Positions 50,903-57,865 of a DNA stretch of 62,064 nucleotides are shown here, in pieces. The position numbers were made by a program, and so were the translations under genes. The notes below the pieces were generated by a model. That model did no database searches. It was not told where the DNA came from and worked only from the letters and a program-made list of their open reading frames with translations. Source of the DNA: Phycisphaerales bacterium (GTDB lineage: Bacteria > Planctomycetota > Phycisphaerae > Sedimentisphaerales > Anaerobacaceae); contig CP070678.1 in NCBI GenBank assembly GCA_020352515.1, positions 3,211,284-3,273,347 of the forward strand, given 5' to 3'. Numbering within the stretch: the first letter of the stretch is position 1; each line of letters begins with the position of its first letter.

Positions 50903-52243
50903 ATGAATGGGCGGGCCGTATTCTCCAACAGGCGTATTGCTCTTATTGCGGTGACCATCGCTGCGCTGCCCTGCTGCACAACTGCGTCGGGGCGGCAAAA
51001 GCAAGACGGTACGGGCCTTCGGGCGGGGGTCGCCAGGGTTGACATAACACCGGAAAAGCCGGTGACGATGGCCGGCTATGCCGGCCGAAAAGGACTCTCA
51101 AACGGTGTTCATGATCCGCTCTCGGCCCGTGTCGTCTTCTTTGAAGACGGTGACAGGCGACTTGTCGTCGTCTCGACCGACCTGATCGGTTTCTACGGCG
51201 GCACCGCCGAATACCTGCGAAAGGCCATTCTCGAAGAGGTCAAGCTCCAGCCCTCGGAGCTGCTTCTGACCGCCATCCATACTCACAGCGGGCCGAGCCT
51301 GACTATCGACAAGCAGAAGGGGCACAAGAACAACCTCGAGTATACCGGGACACTCAAGGACAGGTTGATCCGGGCAATACGCAGCGCGTCAGACGCTATG
51401 GCCCCCGTCTCTATGGGAGCCGGCACAGGCTACTGCCCAATAGGCGCCAATCGACGCGAGCTGAGGTTCGACAGATCACCGAACGGCTCAATAGTGCTCG
51501 GGCGCAGTCCCTACGGCCCGACCGACAAGCAGGTCCAGGTCGTAAAGCTGGCCAAACGCGACGGGACAACGGTTGCGGTGATGTTTGACTACGCCACGCA
51601 TGGCACCTGCCTCGGCGGCGGCAACGTGACCATAAGCGGCGATGTCATCGGGCTCGCCGAGCAGTTTGTCGAAAAGATAATAGGCGGCGGTTCAATTGCG
51701 CCGGCCTTTGCAGGCGCCTCGGGCAACATCGACCCGTGGTTCAGGGTTCTGCCGGGATTCAACGAGGAGCCGGGTTGGATACCCGAACCGGTGCTTCTCG
51801 GCACGGTGTTGGGCGAAGAGGTGGTGCACGTGTTCCGCGGCATAAAGGCAGTCTCAACCAGCGGCCGAATCCGAAGTGCCTTTGAGATGCTCAACCTGCC
51901 GGGCAAACCCACCGACGGGGCTGCTGCGGACAAGCCGCCTCAGTCGGCTTCGCTTGCCCTTACGGTCGCCCGGGTGGGTAATATTGCATTTGTCGGCATG
52001 GGGGCCGAGGTGCTGACCGAAATCGGAATGGCGATAAAATCCGCTTCGCCATACGAGCATACTCTCGTGATTACGCACTGCAACGGTGCGGCCGGCTATC
52101 TTGCCCCGGAGCATCTCTACGTGGAAGGGGGCTACGAGATAAGGAGCAGCCCGTTCGGGCCTAAGGCGGCCGATATGGTCGTAAAACGCGCAGTAAAAAT
52201 ACTGCACGACCTGCAGGATTCAGAAACGTCAGTTGCCCGATAG
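50903..52243 (+). CDS. Neutral/alkaline ceramidase N-terminal domain-like secreted hydrolase
   Basis: 446 residues with a signal peptide (about 10-30). LRAGVARVDITPEKPVTMAG near 40-58 is the conserved start of the neutral ceramidase family; VVVSTDLIGF near 90, TAIHTHSGPSL near 127 (zinc-binding HxH), and MFDYATHGTCL near 222 (His plus aromatic) continue the metal site. Only the N-terminal catalytic domain is present; the usual C-terminal immunoglobulin-like domain is absent. In planctomycetes these proteins are common and their substrates are mostly unknown. ATG has AGGAGG upstream. Probably co-transcribed with the polysaccharide deacetylase. Confidence 0.88.
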   Translation: MNGRAVFSNRRIALIAVTIAALPCCTTASGRQKQDGTGLRAGVARVDITPEKPVTMAGYAGRKGLSNGVHDPLSARVVFFEDGDRRLVVVSTDLIGFYGGTAEYLRKAILEEVKLQPSELLLTAIHTHSGPSLTIDKQKGHKNNLEYTGTLKDRLIRAIRSASDAMAPVSMGAGTGYCPIGANRRELRFDRSPNGSIVLGRSPYGPTDKQVQVVKLAKRDGTTVAVMFDYATHGTCLGGGNVTISGDVIGLAEQFVEKIIGGGSIAPAFAGASGNIDPWFRVLPGFNEEPGWIPEPVLLGTVLGEEVVHVFRGIKAVSTSGRIRSAFEMLNLPGKPTDGAAADKPPQSASLALTVARVGNIAFVGMGAEVLTEIGMAIKSASPYEHTLVITHCNGAAGYLAPEHLYVEGGYEIRSSPFGPKAADMVVKRAVKILHDLQDSETSVAR

Positions 52244-52300
52244 CCTGCTTTAGGTTCCACGTGAACAGGGTGGTCTTTCACACTTGGAATGTGCGCCCCC

Positions 52301-52465
52301 TCAAACCGGTGGTTTGTCATCGCCGGTTTCTTCGGCCGTCTGCTCGTCGTCGCCTCCAATATCGCGTCCCGAAATGGCTCTCGCAAGTGCTACCGCGACC
52401 CAGAGACCGCTGGCGATGACCAGCATAGCTCCCAGCACCACAATAACGATGACGAGTATTCCCAT
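52301..52465 (-). CDS. Small membrane protein coupled to the SSS symporter
   Basis: 54 residues: one hydrophobic helix (ILVIVIVVLGAMLVIASGLW, about 3-22) and an acidic tail (GGDDEQTAEETGDDKPPV). The ATG lies two bases after the symporter stop, so it is read by coupling. Small proteins next to SSS symporters are known in other bacteria as presumed accessory subunits, and the position suggests the same here, but no sequence homology could be judged. The gene could be missed by length filters. Its 3' end is close to the convergent ceramidase-like gene. Confidence 0.55.
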   Translation of the reverse strand: MGILVIVIVVLGAMLVIASGLWVAVALARAISGRDIGGDDEQTAEETGDDKPPV

Positions 52466-52467
52466 CC

Positions 52468-53874
52468 CTATGCCTCGGTTTTGGCTCTTGCCATCCAATG
52501 TCCAAGCAGATAGGCCAGCAGGGCGAGCGCCAGGCCCGGAATAATAATGCGATATACGCAGACTTCGATGGGCCAATCAAAGATGAACTTGAAAATTATC
52601 CAGAGCGTGACGGCCACGGCGGCGCCGACACCCATGGATAGGATTCCGGCCAACGGCCTCGGGCGCTTGACCCAGAGTCCGATTATCAGCGCCGGGAGGA
52701 TGGCCGGCGCCCAGATCGCGTAGCATGTCAGCAGTCCATCGACTATCCGGTGGACAGCGATACCACAGGCCGCGGCGACGCCGGCAATGACGATCGTGGC
52801 CGCTCTGCCCGTGCTCAGGGCCGCACTATCGCTTAGCGCCGAGAACGGTTTGACTATATCCTGTGTGAAGGCCACCGCTCCGGCGTTGAGCAGTGAATCC
52901 AGGCTCGACATTATCACTGAGACCAGCACCACCAGCAGGAGCGCGTAGCCACCCGTCGGCACCGTCTTCCTGACGAGGTTCAGTAGAACGTAGTCCTCAT
53001 TTGTGCCTTCCGCAATGAGCGTTCGGGCGACAACGCCGAGGCTGATCATTACCGTGAACCAGGCGACGCTGAAAAGACCCGCCAGGACAAAACCGTTCCT
53101 TGAGACAACGGTCGTTCTGGATGCCAACGCGCGGTTTGCGTATGGAGGTATGAGCGTTTCGCCCAGCAGAAAAGCCGCCACAAGACCGGCTATCGCAAGC
53201 GGCGAGGTGGAGCCGAAGCCCGCGCCGGTGGCGGCCGAGGCCTCGCGTACAAAAGCGGCGCCCCCGCCGGGCAGATGAAACAGAAACAGCCACACCAGCA
53301 CTGCCGGCAGCAATAGTGCGAACGCGGTGAATTGAAAAGCATCCGTTATTACACTCGCACGCAGCCCTCCAAAAGTCGTGTAAAGTGCGGTTACGCCAAC
53401 CACTATGACGACGGAAGACCAGTTGGGCAGCCTGGATATGTCCGTGAGGACCACACCACCGGCCCTTGCCATCACTGCAGCAAAACCGGCACATAGTCCC
53501 ACGGAGATGACCCCTGCGACGATCTGGCATTTGCGGTCGTATTTCTGTCCTATTGCGTCCCCGAGTGTATGGCAGTTCTCGAGCGCCCGCAGTCTTGGCG
53601 CCACAAGCAGGCCCACCAGGACGTTCTGAAGCGCGTAAGCCAGTCCTATCGCGCAGAAGAGGAAGCCGCTTGTGAAACCCTTGCCGACCAGACCTATTGA
53701 AAAGACGGGTCCGACGTAGGTCGCCGCCAGACTGCCAAAGACGAGCGCCAGTGGAAGCGCCCTTTTTGCCAACGAGAACTCCGCAAACTCGCGCGCCGCG
53801 CGTGCGCGCACCGCCACGTACGTGAGCAGGACGGCGTACACCGAAACAACGGCCACTGGCACGACGTTATTCAC
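52468..53874 (-). CDS. Sodium:solute symporter (SSS family)
   Basis: 468 residues from GTG 53874 (AGGA upstream), starting directly with helix 1; the frame can be extended to TTG 53925 but this adds a charged, unlikely N-terminus. About 12-13 membrane helices. Family blocks: FGSLAATYVGPVFSIGLVGK near 45-65, FSLAKRALPLALVFG near 35, DAIGQKYDRKCQIVAG near 103, FGGLRASVITDAFQ near 165 and MSSLDSLLNAGAVAFTQDIV near 325, where SSLDS holds Na+-site serines. The substrate (sugar, amino acid or other) cannot be read from sequence. Forms a unit with the small protein immediately downstream. Confidence 0.88.
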   Translation of the reverse strand: MNNVVPVAVVSVYAVLLTYVAVRARAAREFAEFSLAKRALPLALVFGSLAATYVGPVFSIGLVGKGFTSGFLFCAIGLAYALQNVLVGLLVAPRLRALENCHTLGDAIGQKYDRKCQIVAGVISVGLCAGFAAVMARAGGVVLTDISRLPNWSSVVIVVGVTALYTTFGGLRASVITDAFQFTAFALLLPAVLVWLFLFHLPGGGAAFVREASAATGAGFGSTSPLAIAGLVAAFLLGETLIPPYANRALASRTTVVSRNGFVLAGLFSVAWFTVMISLGVVARTLIAEGTNEDYVLLNLVRKTVPTGGYALLLVVLVSVIMSSLDSLLNAGAVAFTQDIVKPFSALSDSAALSTGRAATIVIAGVAAACGIAVHRIVDGLLTCYAIWAPAILPALIIGLWVKRPRPLAGILSMGVGAAVAVTLWIIFKFIFDWPIEVCVYRIIIPGLALALLAYLLGHWMARAKTEA

Positions 53875-53942
53875 GACTTCTATCCTAATCTGGCATCCTG
53901 TGCCTTGCGCGAGAGGCCGGTCCAAGCGCCAAGACCTGAAGT

Positions 53943-55022
53943 CTAATCGCTTCTGTCTTGAAACTTCTCCTCTTCCAGCTCGTTAATTGCCGCATCCAGC
54001 TCGGACTCCGTGCAGATCCAGCCGAACCGCGAGTCAACAAGAAAAGTCTGGTACCACTGAATCAAGTTCTTGGCAAAATCCTCATCCTTGCAGTAGATTC
54101 CGAATGATATCTCTCCCGCGTGCGACCCAGCCTTCTTGGGTATCTGAGGGAAGGCGAGCAAAACGGCGTTTCTGGTCAGGAGAAACTCTATGTCCGAGAC
54201 CTTGCTGTTGTAGATTCTGAGTCTGCCCGATTCTATCGCTTCCGGGTGCTTGCGAAAGAAATAGCGGGCCTCGTTCGAGAAGCCGGGCACGCTTAGATTA
54301 AACGCCCGGTGCACCCTCACGTCGTGGTAGTTTTCGACGATTTGGCTCAGTGCGCTGAGATAATCCTCCGTTGGCTTTCGCTCGCCCTCAAACAGCATGC
54401 ACGTCCAGAGTTCGCTGTGGCCGGTCGCGTCAAGCTGGTCCTGCAGCATCTTCCTGGCAACGTTGTAGGTCTCCCGTCGGCTGCCGAGCACCTTTAGCAG
54501 CCGCTCGGTCAGCGGCCTTGCCCAGGACGGCATGTCCTCGGGTAGAGACTGCGGTGGGCAAACGCCAAGCCGCGTCAGGAGACGCAGAAACTGCTTTTCT
54601 TCAGAGCCGTAAAACCGCCTGCCGACGATGCTGCCGACGTTGCCGTTGCATTCCATGCCATAGCGCTTGTGGTGGCCGAAGGAGAGACGATGAACTTCGT
54701 GGCCCTTTTCAAGGAGCATTTTCTCAAGCTGGCCCATTACCCAGACGGCCTGTCTCTCCGGGGCCCTGTCGATGGAAAGATGCACGTTGGGGCAGAGTAC
54801 TATCGGGCGCTTGCCCATGAGGTTTGCAAGGGCGGTGAATTCCTCGGCGGCCTGCTCCAGCTCCTGCCTGCCGTCATAAAGCTCCACGCAGACGAATACC
54901 ACCAGTGCGTCGTTGAAAGTCACCCGTGGCTGAGCCGGTGAGATCGTTGAAGGGTCTATTCTCGATGAAGGTTCCCTGTCTTCAAAATAGCAGGAGGAAC
55001 ACTGGTAACAGTCCAGAATCAT
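53943..55022 (-). CDS. Archaeal ThrRS editing-domain-like protein with unknown C-terminal domain
   Basis: 359 residues. Residues about 35-135 match the N-terminal editing domain of archaeal threonyl-tRNA synthetase (DTD-like fold, tRNA-Thr_ED): ALVVFVCVELYDGRQEL parallels the archaeal VLVAFISVE block, CPNVHLSIDR parallels YPFAHLSS with its His, and KGHEVHRLSFGHHKRYGMEC parallels [20 protein letters not shown], keeping the Lys. The archaeal GHPLAELSR becomes GNVGSIVGRR, losing the His and Glu. The N-terminus carries CYQCSSC (Cys5, 8, 11), absent from the archaeal domain. Residues about 215-350 form a second unassigned domain. The start overlaps the preceding gene (ATGA) downstream of a sigma-factor gene. 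Confidence 0.65.
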   Translation of the reverse strand: MILDCYQCSSCYFEDREPSSRIDPSTISPAQPRVTFNDALVVFVCVELYDGRQELEQAAEEFTALANLMGKRPIVLCPNVHLSIDRAPERQAVWVMGQLEKMLLEKGHEVHRLSFGHHKRYGMECNGNVGSIVGRRFYGSEEKQFLRLLTRLGVCPPQSLPEDMPSWARPLTERLLKVLGSRRETYNVARKMLQDQLDATGHSELWTCMLFEGERKPTEDYLSALSQIVENYHDVRVHRAFNLSVPGFSNEARYFFRKHPEAIESGRLRIYNSKVSDIEFLLTRNAVLLAFPQIPKKAGSHAGEISFGIYCKDEDFAKNLIQWYQTFLVDSRFGWICTESELDAAINELEEEKFQDRSD

Positions 55023-55357
55023 ATTGACTTCTCGGTTTTCCCCGTTCTACTTGCGGGCCTTCTGTGAGCACCGCGCCGGCCGCGCGATGATGCCTTGGCT
55101 TCCTTCAATCGCGACACAATCTTCGCATCGACACGCGATATGAAGAGCCCGACGTCAGGCGTCGCGGCCTTGTCCGCAAAACCCACGGCGTTGAGGACCC
55201 GAACAACCTCCGTGGCATCCGAGAAATCCCGCGAGGAGCCTATCGTTCGTGCTTCCTCTCGGCCAAGGGATTTGAGAAAAACCGGTATAGAGCCATCACG
55301 CAGAGCCCCCGCGTAGTCAGCAAGCAATTCCTCAGTTTTTCGGTTTTTGTCGAGCAT
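55019..55357 (-). CDS. Small basic protein in the sigma-factor operon
   Basis: 112 residues, soluble, no membrane segment. The first 40 residues (ELLADYAGALRDGSIPVFL) are helical; the middle (FSDATEVVRVLNAVGFADKA) too; the last 25 are strongly basic (SSRGRRGAHRRPASRTGK), suggesting nucleic-acid contact. It lies 28 bases after the sigma-factor gene and overlaps the next gene by ATGA. No family is recognised. By position it could be a soluble anti-sigma partner or an RNA-binding partner of the editing-domain protein; both are inference. Confidence 0.6.
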   Translation of the reverse strand: MLDKNRKTEELLADYAGALRDGSIPVFLKSLGREEARTIGSSRDFSDATEVVRVLNAVGFADKAATPDVGLFISRVDAKIVSRLKEAKASSRGRRGAHRRPASRTGKTEKSI

Positions 55358-55385
55358 TGTCTTAGCTCCTTTGCAGAATACGTGA

Positions 55386-55958
55386 TTAGCTTTCCAAGCA
55401 GCAATCGTTCAACATCTTCTTGAGCTTCAGTATCGTTCGATATTTCAGCATCTTGACCGCACCTACCGTTGTCTTAAGCTCGTTGGCTATGGCCCGATTC
55501 GACATGCCTTCCATCCAAAGCTCAATGGCCCTGCGCTCTCGCGCCTTGAGTCTGCCCAGCGTTCGGTGCAGGGCCTGTCGCAGCTCCGACTGGGACATCA
55601 TCTCGAGGACTCCCAATTCGGGGCCTATAAGGTTGTCCAGATCTCTCTGGGATAAATACAAGTGACGGTTTATTCTCCTGTATACTTCTCTCAAGCGTTT
55701 TCGCATGTAGTACAGATAAACGGTTCTGAGAAGCTCCTTATGGTTCGTCACGTTGCGCAGCCGCTCGGGGTTTTCCCATATGTCGGCATAGACGTCCTCG
55801 AGCACGTCCTCACACTCGACCTCATTTCCCAGGTACCTGTACAGGTGCCTGATGAAGATGTCGAACGTAGCCCGCACAAAAGGCTCCATCGCGCGGCGCC
55901 TGCGTTCCACGTCCGGGTCCATAAGGCCTTTCAGGGCCTTTCGCAGCCGTCTATCCAT
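55386..55958 (-). CDS. ECF-type RNA polymerase sigma factor
   Basis: 190 residues from ATG 55958 (GAGAGG upstream). Region 2 is around 15-95 (FVRATFDIFIRHLYRYLGN, ECEDVLEDVYADIWENPERL) and region 4 around 120-180, with the helix-turn-helix LKARERRAIELWMEGMSNRA then IANELKTTVGAVKMLKYRTI. There is no region 3, as expected of ECF factors. No transmembrane anti-sigma factor follows; instead a small basic protein and the editing-domain protein do. The promoter region holds TATAAT at 56082-56087 and a perfect palindrome at 56058-56073 near the transcription start, so tight regulation is likely. Confidence 0.85.
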   Translation of the reverse strand: MDRRLRKALKGLMDPDVERRRRAMEPFVRATFDIFIRHLYRYLGNEVECEDVLEDVYADIWENPERLRNVTNHKELLRTVYLYYMRKRLREVYRRINRHLYLSQRDLDNLIGPELGVLEMMSQSELRQALHRTLGRLKARERRAIELWMEGMSNRAIANELKTTVGAVKMLKYRTILKLKKMLNDCCLES

Positions 55959-56057
55959 AACAAGCCTCTCACCTTGGCCTGCCCCCTGTATCCATATCCC
56001 GGTAATGTCGCCGATCCGGCCATACACGGGGAAATCCAGCCTATTAATATAAGGCGC

Positions 56058-56087
56058 CAGTTCTGTAACTGGTAACGCAAATTATAC
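56058..56087 (-). promoter_or_regulatory. -10 box and operator-like palindrome of the sigma-factor operon
   Basis: TATAAT (minus strand, 56082-56087) has only poor -35 candidates (GTTGAA or TTGAAG, 15-16 bases upstream). CCAGTT-CTGT-AACTGG at 56058-56073 is a perfect 6-bp inverted repeat that would begin at about +2, a typical repressor position. The leader to the ATG is about 115 bases. Confidence 0.4.
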
Positions 56088-56168
56088 CTGCGCGGGGGAA
56101 TCCTTCAACTATCAAATTTCCAAAAGGCTGAAAGGGTCAAAACGCTCTTAACTTGTCAAATCCGGCAG

Positions 56169-56579
56169 CTAAAAGCCGTATATGGGCCTCAATTGGTCCT
56201 CGGTCGGCAAGCGGTCGTAGAACTCGCCTCTTGTTCCGACGTAGCCTACGCCATGCTTTCTGAGCCGCACCCGGCTGATAGAGCCGTTGCTGTTTGTCAT
56301 GTTTACGGTGACGTAATTCATTTGCTCGCGCACGTAATGTCGCTCGGCCTCGGTCCTTTGCTTGTCGCTCTCGTTGCCGATAATGTAGCCGATGCCGCCG
56401 CCGACAGCCGCCCCGACAAGGGTCGATTCAGCGTGACCGCCAGCCATCTGCCCGATGCCCGCCCCGACAAGCGTGCCGATCAACGCCCCCGTTTGGGCGT
56501 CACTCTGGCAGCCGCCTAACAATATCGGAGCCAGCCCCGCCCCCGCCACTATCCAGATTGTCAAAAGACGCCTGTTCAT
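56169..56579 (-). CDS. Glycine-zipper outer-membrane-type lipoprotein
   Basis: 136 residues. Lipobox APILLGGC (Cys24). Residues about 30-67 are a glycine-zipper 2TM domain with repeats of small residues: GALIGTLVGAGIGQMAGG and LVGAAVGGGIGYIIGN. The C-terminal 65 residues are polar (YVTVNMTNSNGSISRVRLRK, GYVGTRGEFYDRLP). Related proteins (Rickettsia 17-kDa antigen/SlyB type) sit in the outer membrane and help envelope integrity. It is alone on the strand with about 95 bases to the next gene upstream. Confidence 0.85.
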   Translation of the reverse strand: MNRRLLTIWIVAGAGLAPILLGGCQSDAQTGALIGTLVGAGIGQMAGGHAESTLVGAAVGGGIGYIIGNESDKQRTEAERHYVREQMNYVTVNMTNSNGSISRVRLRKHGVGYVGTRGEFYDRLPTEDQLRPIYGF

Positions 56580-56674
56580 TGCACACCTCGGTGAACCTAT
56601 TCAGTTCTTAACGTCAAACCAGTTGCCATCAATTCTTTGTCCCGAAGCGGTCCCAAAGATACCGACCTGCGGCT

Positions 56675-57865
56675 TCAGTACGGGCAGGAATCCGCCGGCT
56701 TTAGTCTGCACTCGAGCCACTGCGAGGCCATTATCGCAAAGTCGGCAAAGTCGATTCTGCAGTTGCCGTCGGCGTCACCTTCCAGGTTTGAGCCGCACCG
56801 TGCAACCTCGGTGGGGTCAAGAACGACGGCGTATACGTTCCAGCTTCCGCCGCGGTTGTCCTGCCAGGTGACAATATTCCCGCTTATCGCCGGATTTATC
56901 TGGTCGTACGGGTCGTCTGTTATCCGGAATTCGCGGCGCGTTGTAATGTTATAGCCGTATATGTCCCAGTGGCTGTTGCGATTATCCTGCCAGACGACTA
57001 CCCCGGCATCTATATCGGGGTTTGCCTGGTCGCCCGCGATCGGAGTAACAGGCCGCTCAACCGGGCGGCTGGTGTCGGAAATATCCGCGATGTAAATGTC
57101 CCAGTCCCCGTAGTAATCGTCCTCCCAAACCACGGTGTCACCCCAGACGGCCGGCTTCTGCTGGCCGCTTTTCTCGATAGCCGCGACCGAAAAGTCCCTT
57201 GGCCTGTTTCTACGCCAGATATCGGAAGCGAAAACATCCCAGTCTCCGTAAGAGTCGTCCTGCCAGACGACCGTTGTTCTATCAAGGCCCGGGTCCCGCT
57301 GGCTGCCTTCGAAATTTGCTATGGGAAATCGCGTTACCCAATCGGGTTCCGTTATGTCGGCGCCCCAGATTTGGAACGCTCCCTCCTCGCCGCTCTGCCA
57401 TACCACAATATTGCCGCTGATAGCCGGCTTCTGCTCGTCGTCATCCACTATATCCGAAACCGGGTAGAAATTGGGCTCGGCCGGGTTGCTCAAATCCGCC
57501 ATCCAGATGTCCCAGTCCTCTGAGTCCTGCCAGCGGATGTAGTCCTGCCAGACGACCGTGCTCTCGAAGACGGCCGGACTCATCTGATCATTTGCGTCGC
57601 CGACTATCAGAACCAGCGGATCAACCGGCTCGTTCAAATCCGCAATGTAGATGTCGTAGTCGCCGTACTCGTTGACAAATTGCTGCCAGACGATGATTGT
57701 CCCGAAGATATCGGGTGTCTCCTGATCATCGGTCGAGGGCCAGACCGCAAATTCCTGCCGGCTTCCGGCCGTTGCGGGCCTTGCGGACGGTCCTGCCCAA
57801 AGAAGTCCGCAAATCAGTAGTGGCGCCGAAATCTTCATACCTGTGGTCTCATCTGTCGCGGTCAT
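56675..57865 (-). CDS. Secreted TolB-like propeller protein with C-terminal dockerin unit
   Basis: 396 residues. The start overlaps the preceding stop (ATGA at 57862-57865); ATG 57838, where the signal peptide KISAPLLICGLLWAG begins, is a likely alternative. About seven propeller blades show the repeat VVWQDxxxxDWDIxxADxxxP (for example VVWQDDSYGDWDVFASDIW and VVWQDNRNSHWDIYGYNITT). The C-terminus EGDADGNCRIDFADFAIMAS is a single planctomycetal dockerin/EF-hand unit. The propeller part is clearly related to that of the protein at 38404-40995. Possibly calcium-dependent and surface-attached; no enzymatic function evident. Confidence 0.82.
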   Translation of the reverse strand: MTATDETTGMKISAPLLICGLLWAGPSARPATAGSRQEFAVWPSTDDQETPDIFGTIIVWQQFVNEYGDYDIYIADLNEPVDPLVLIVGDANDQMSPAVFESTVVWQDYIRWQDSEDWDIWMADLSNPAEPNFYPVSDIVDDDEQKPAISGNIVVWQSGEEGAFQIWGADITEPDWVTRFPIANFEGSQRDPGLDRTTVVWQDDSYGDWDVFASDIWRRNRPRDFSVAAIEKSGQQKPAVWGDTVVWEDDYYGDWDIYIADISDTSRPVERPVTPIAGDQANPDIDAGVVVWQDNRNSHWDIYGYNITTRREFRITDDPYDQINPAISGNIVTWQDNRGGSWNVYAVVLDPTEVARCGSNLEGDADGNCRIDFADFAIMASQWLECRLKPADSCPY

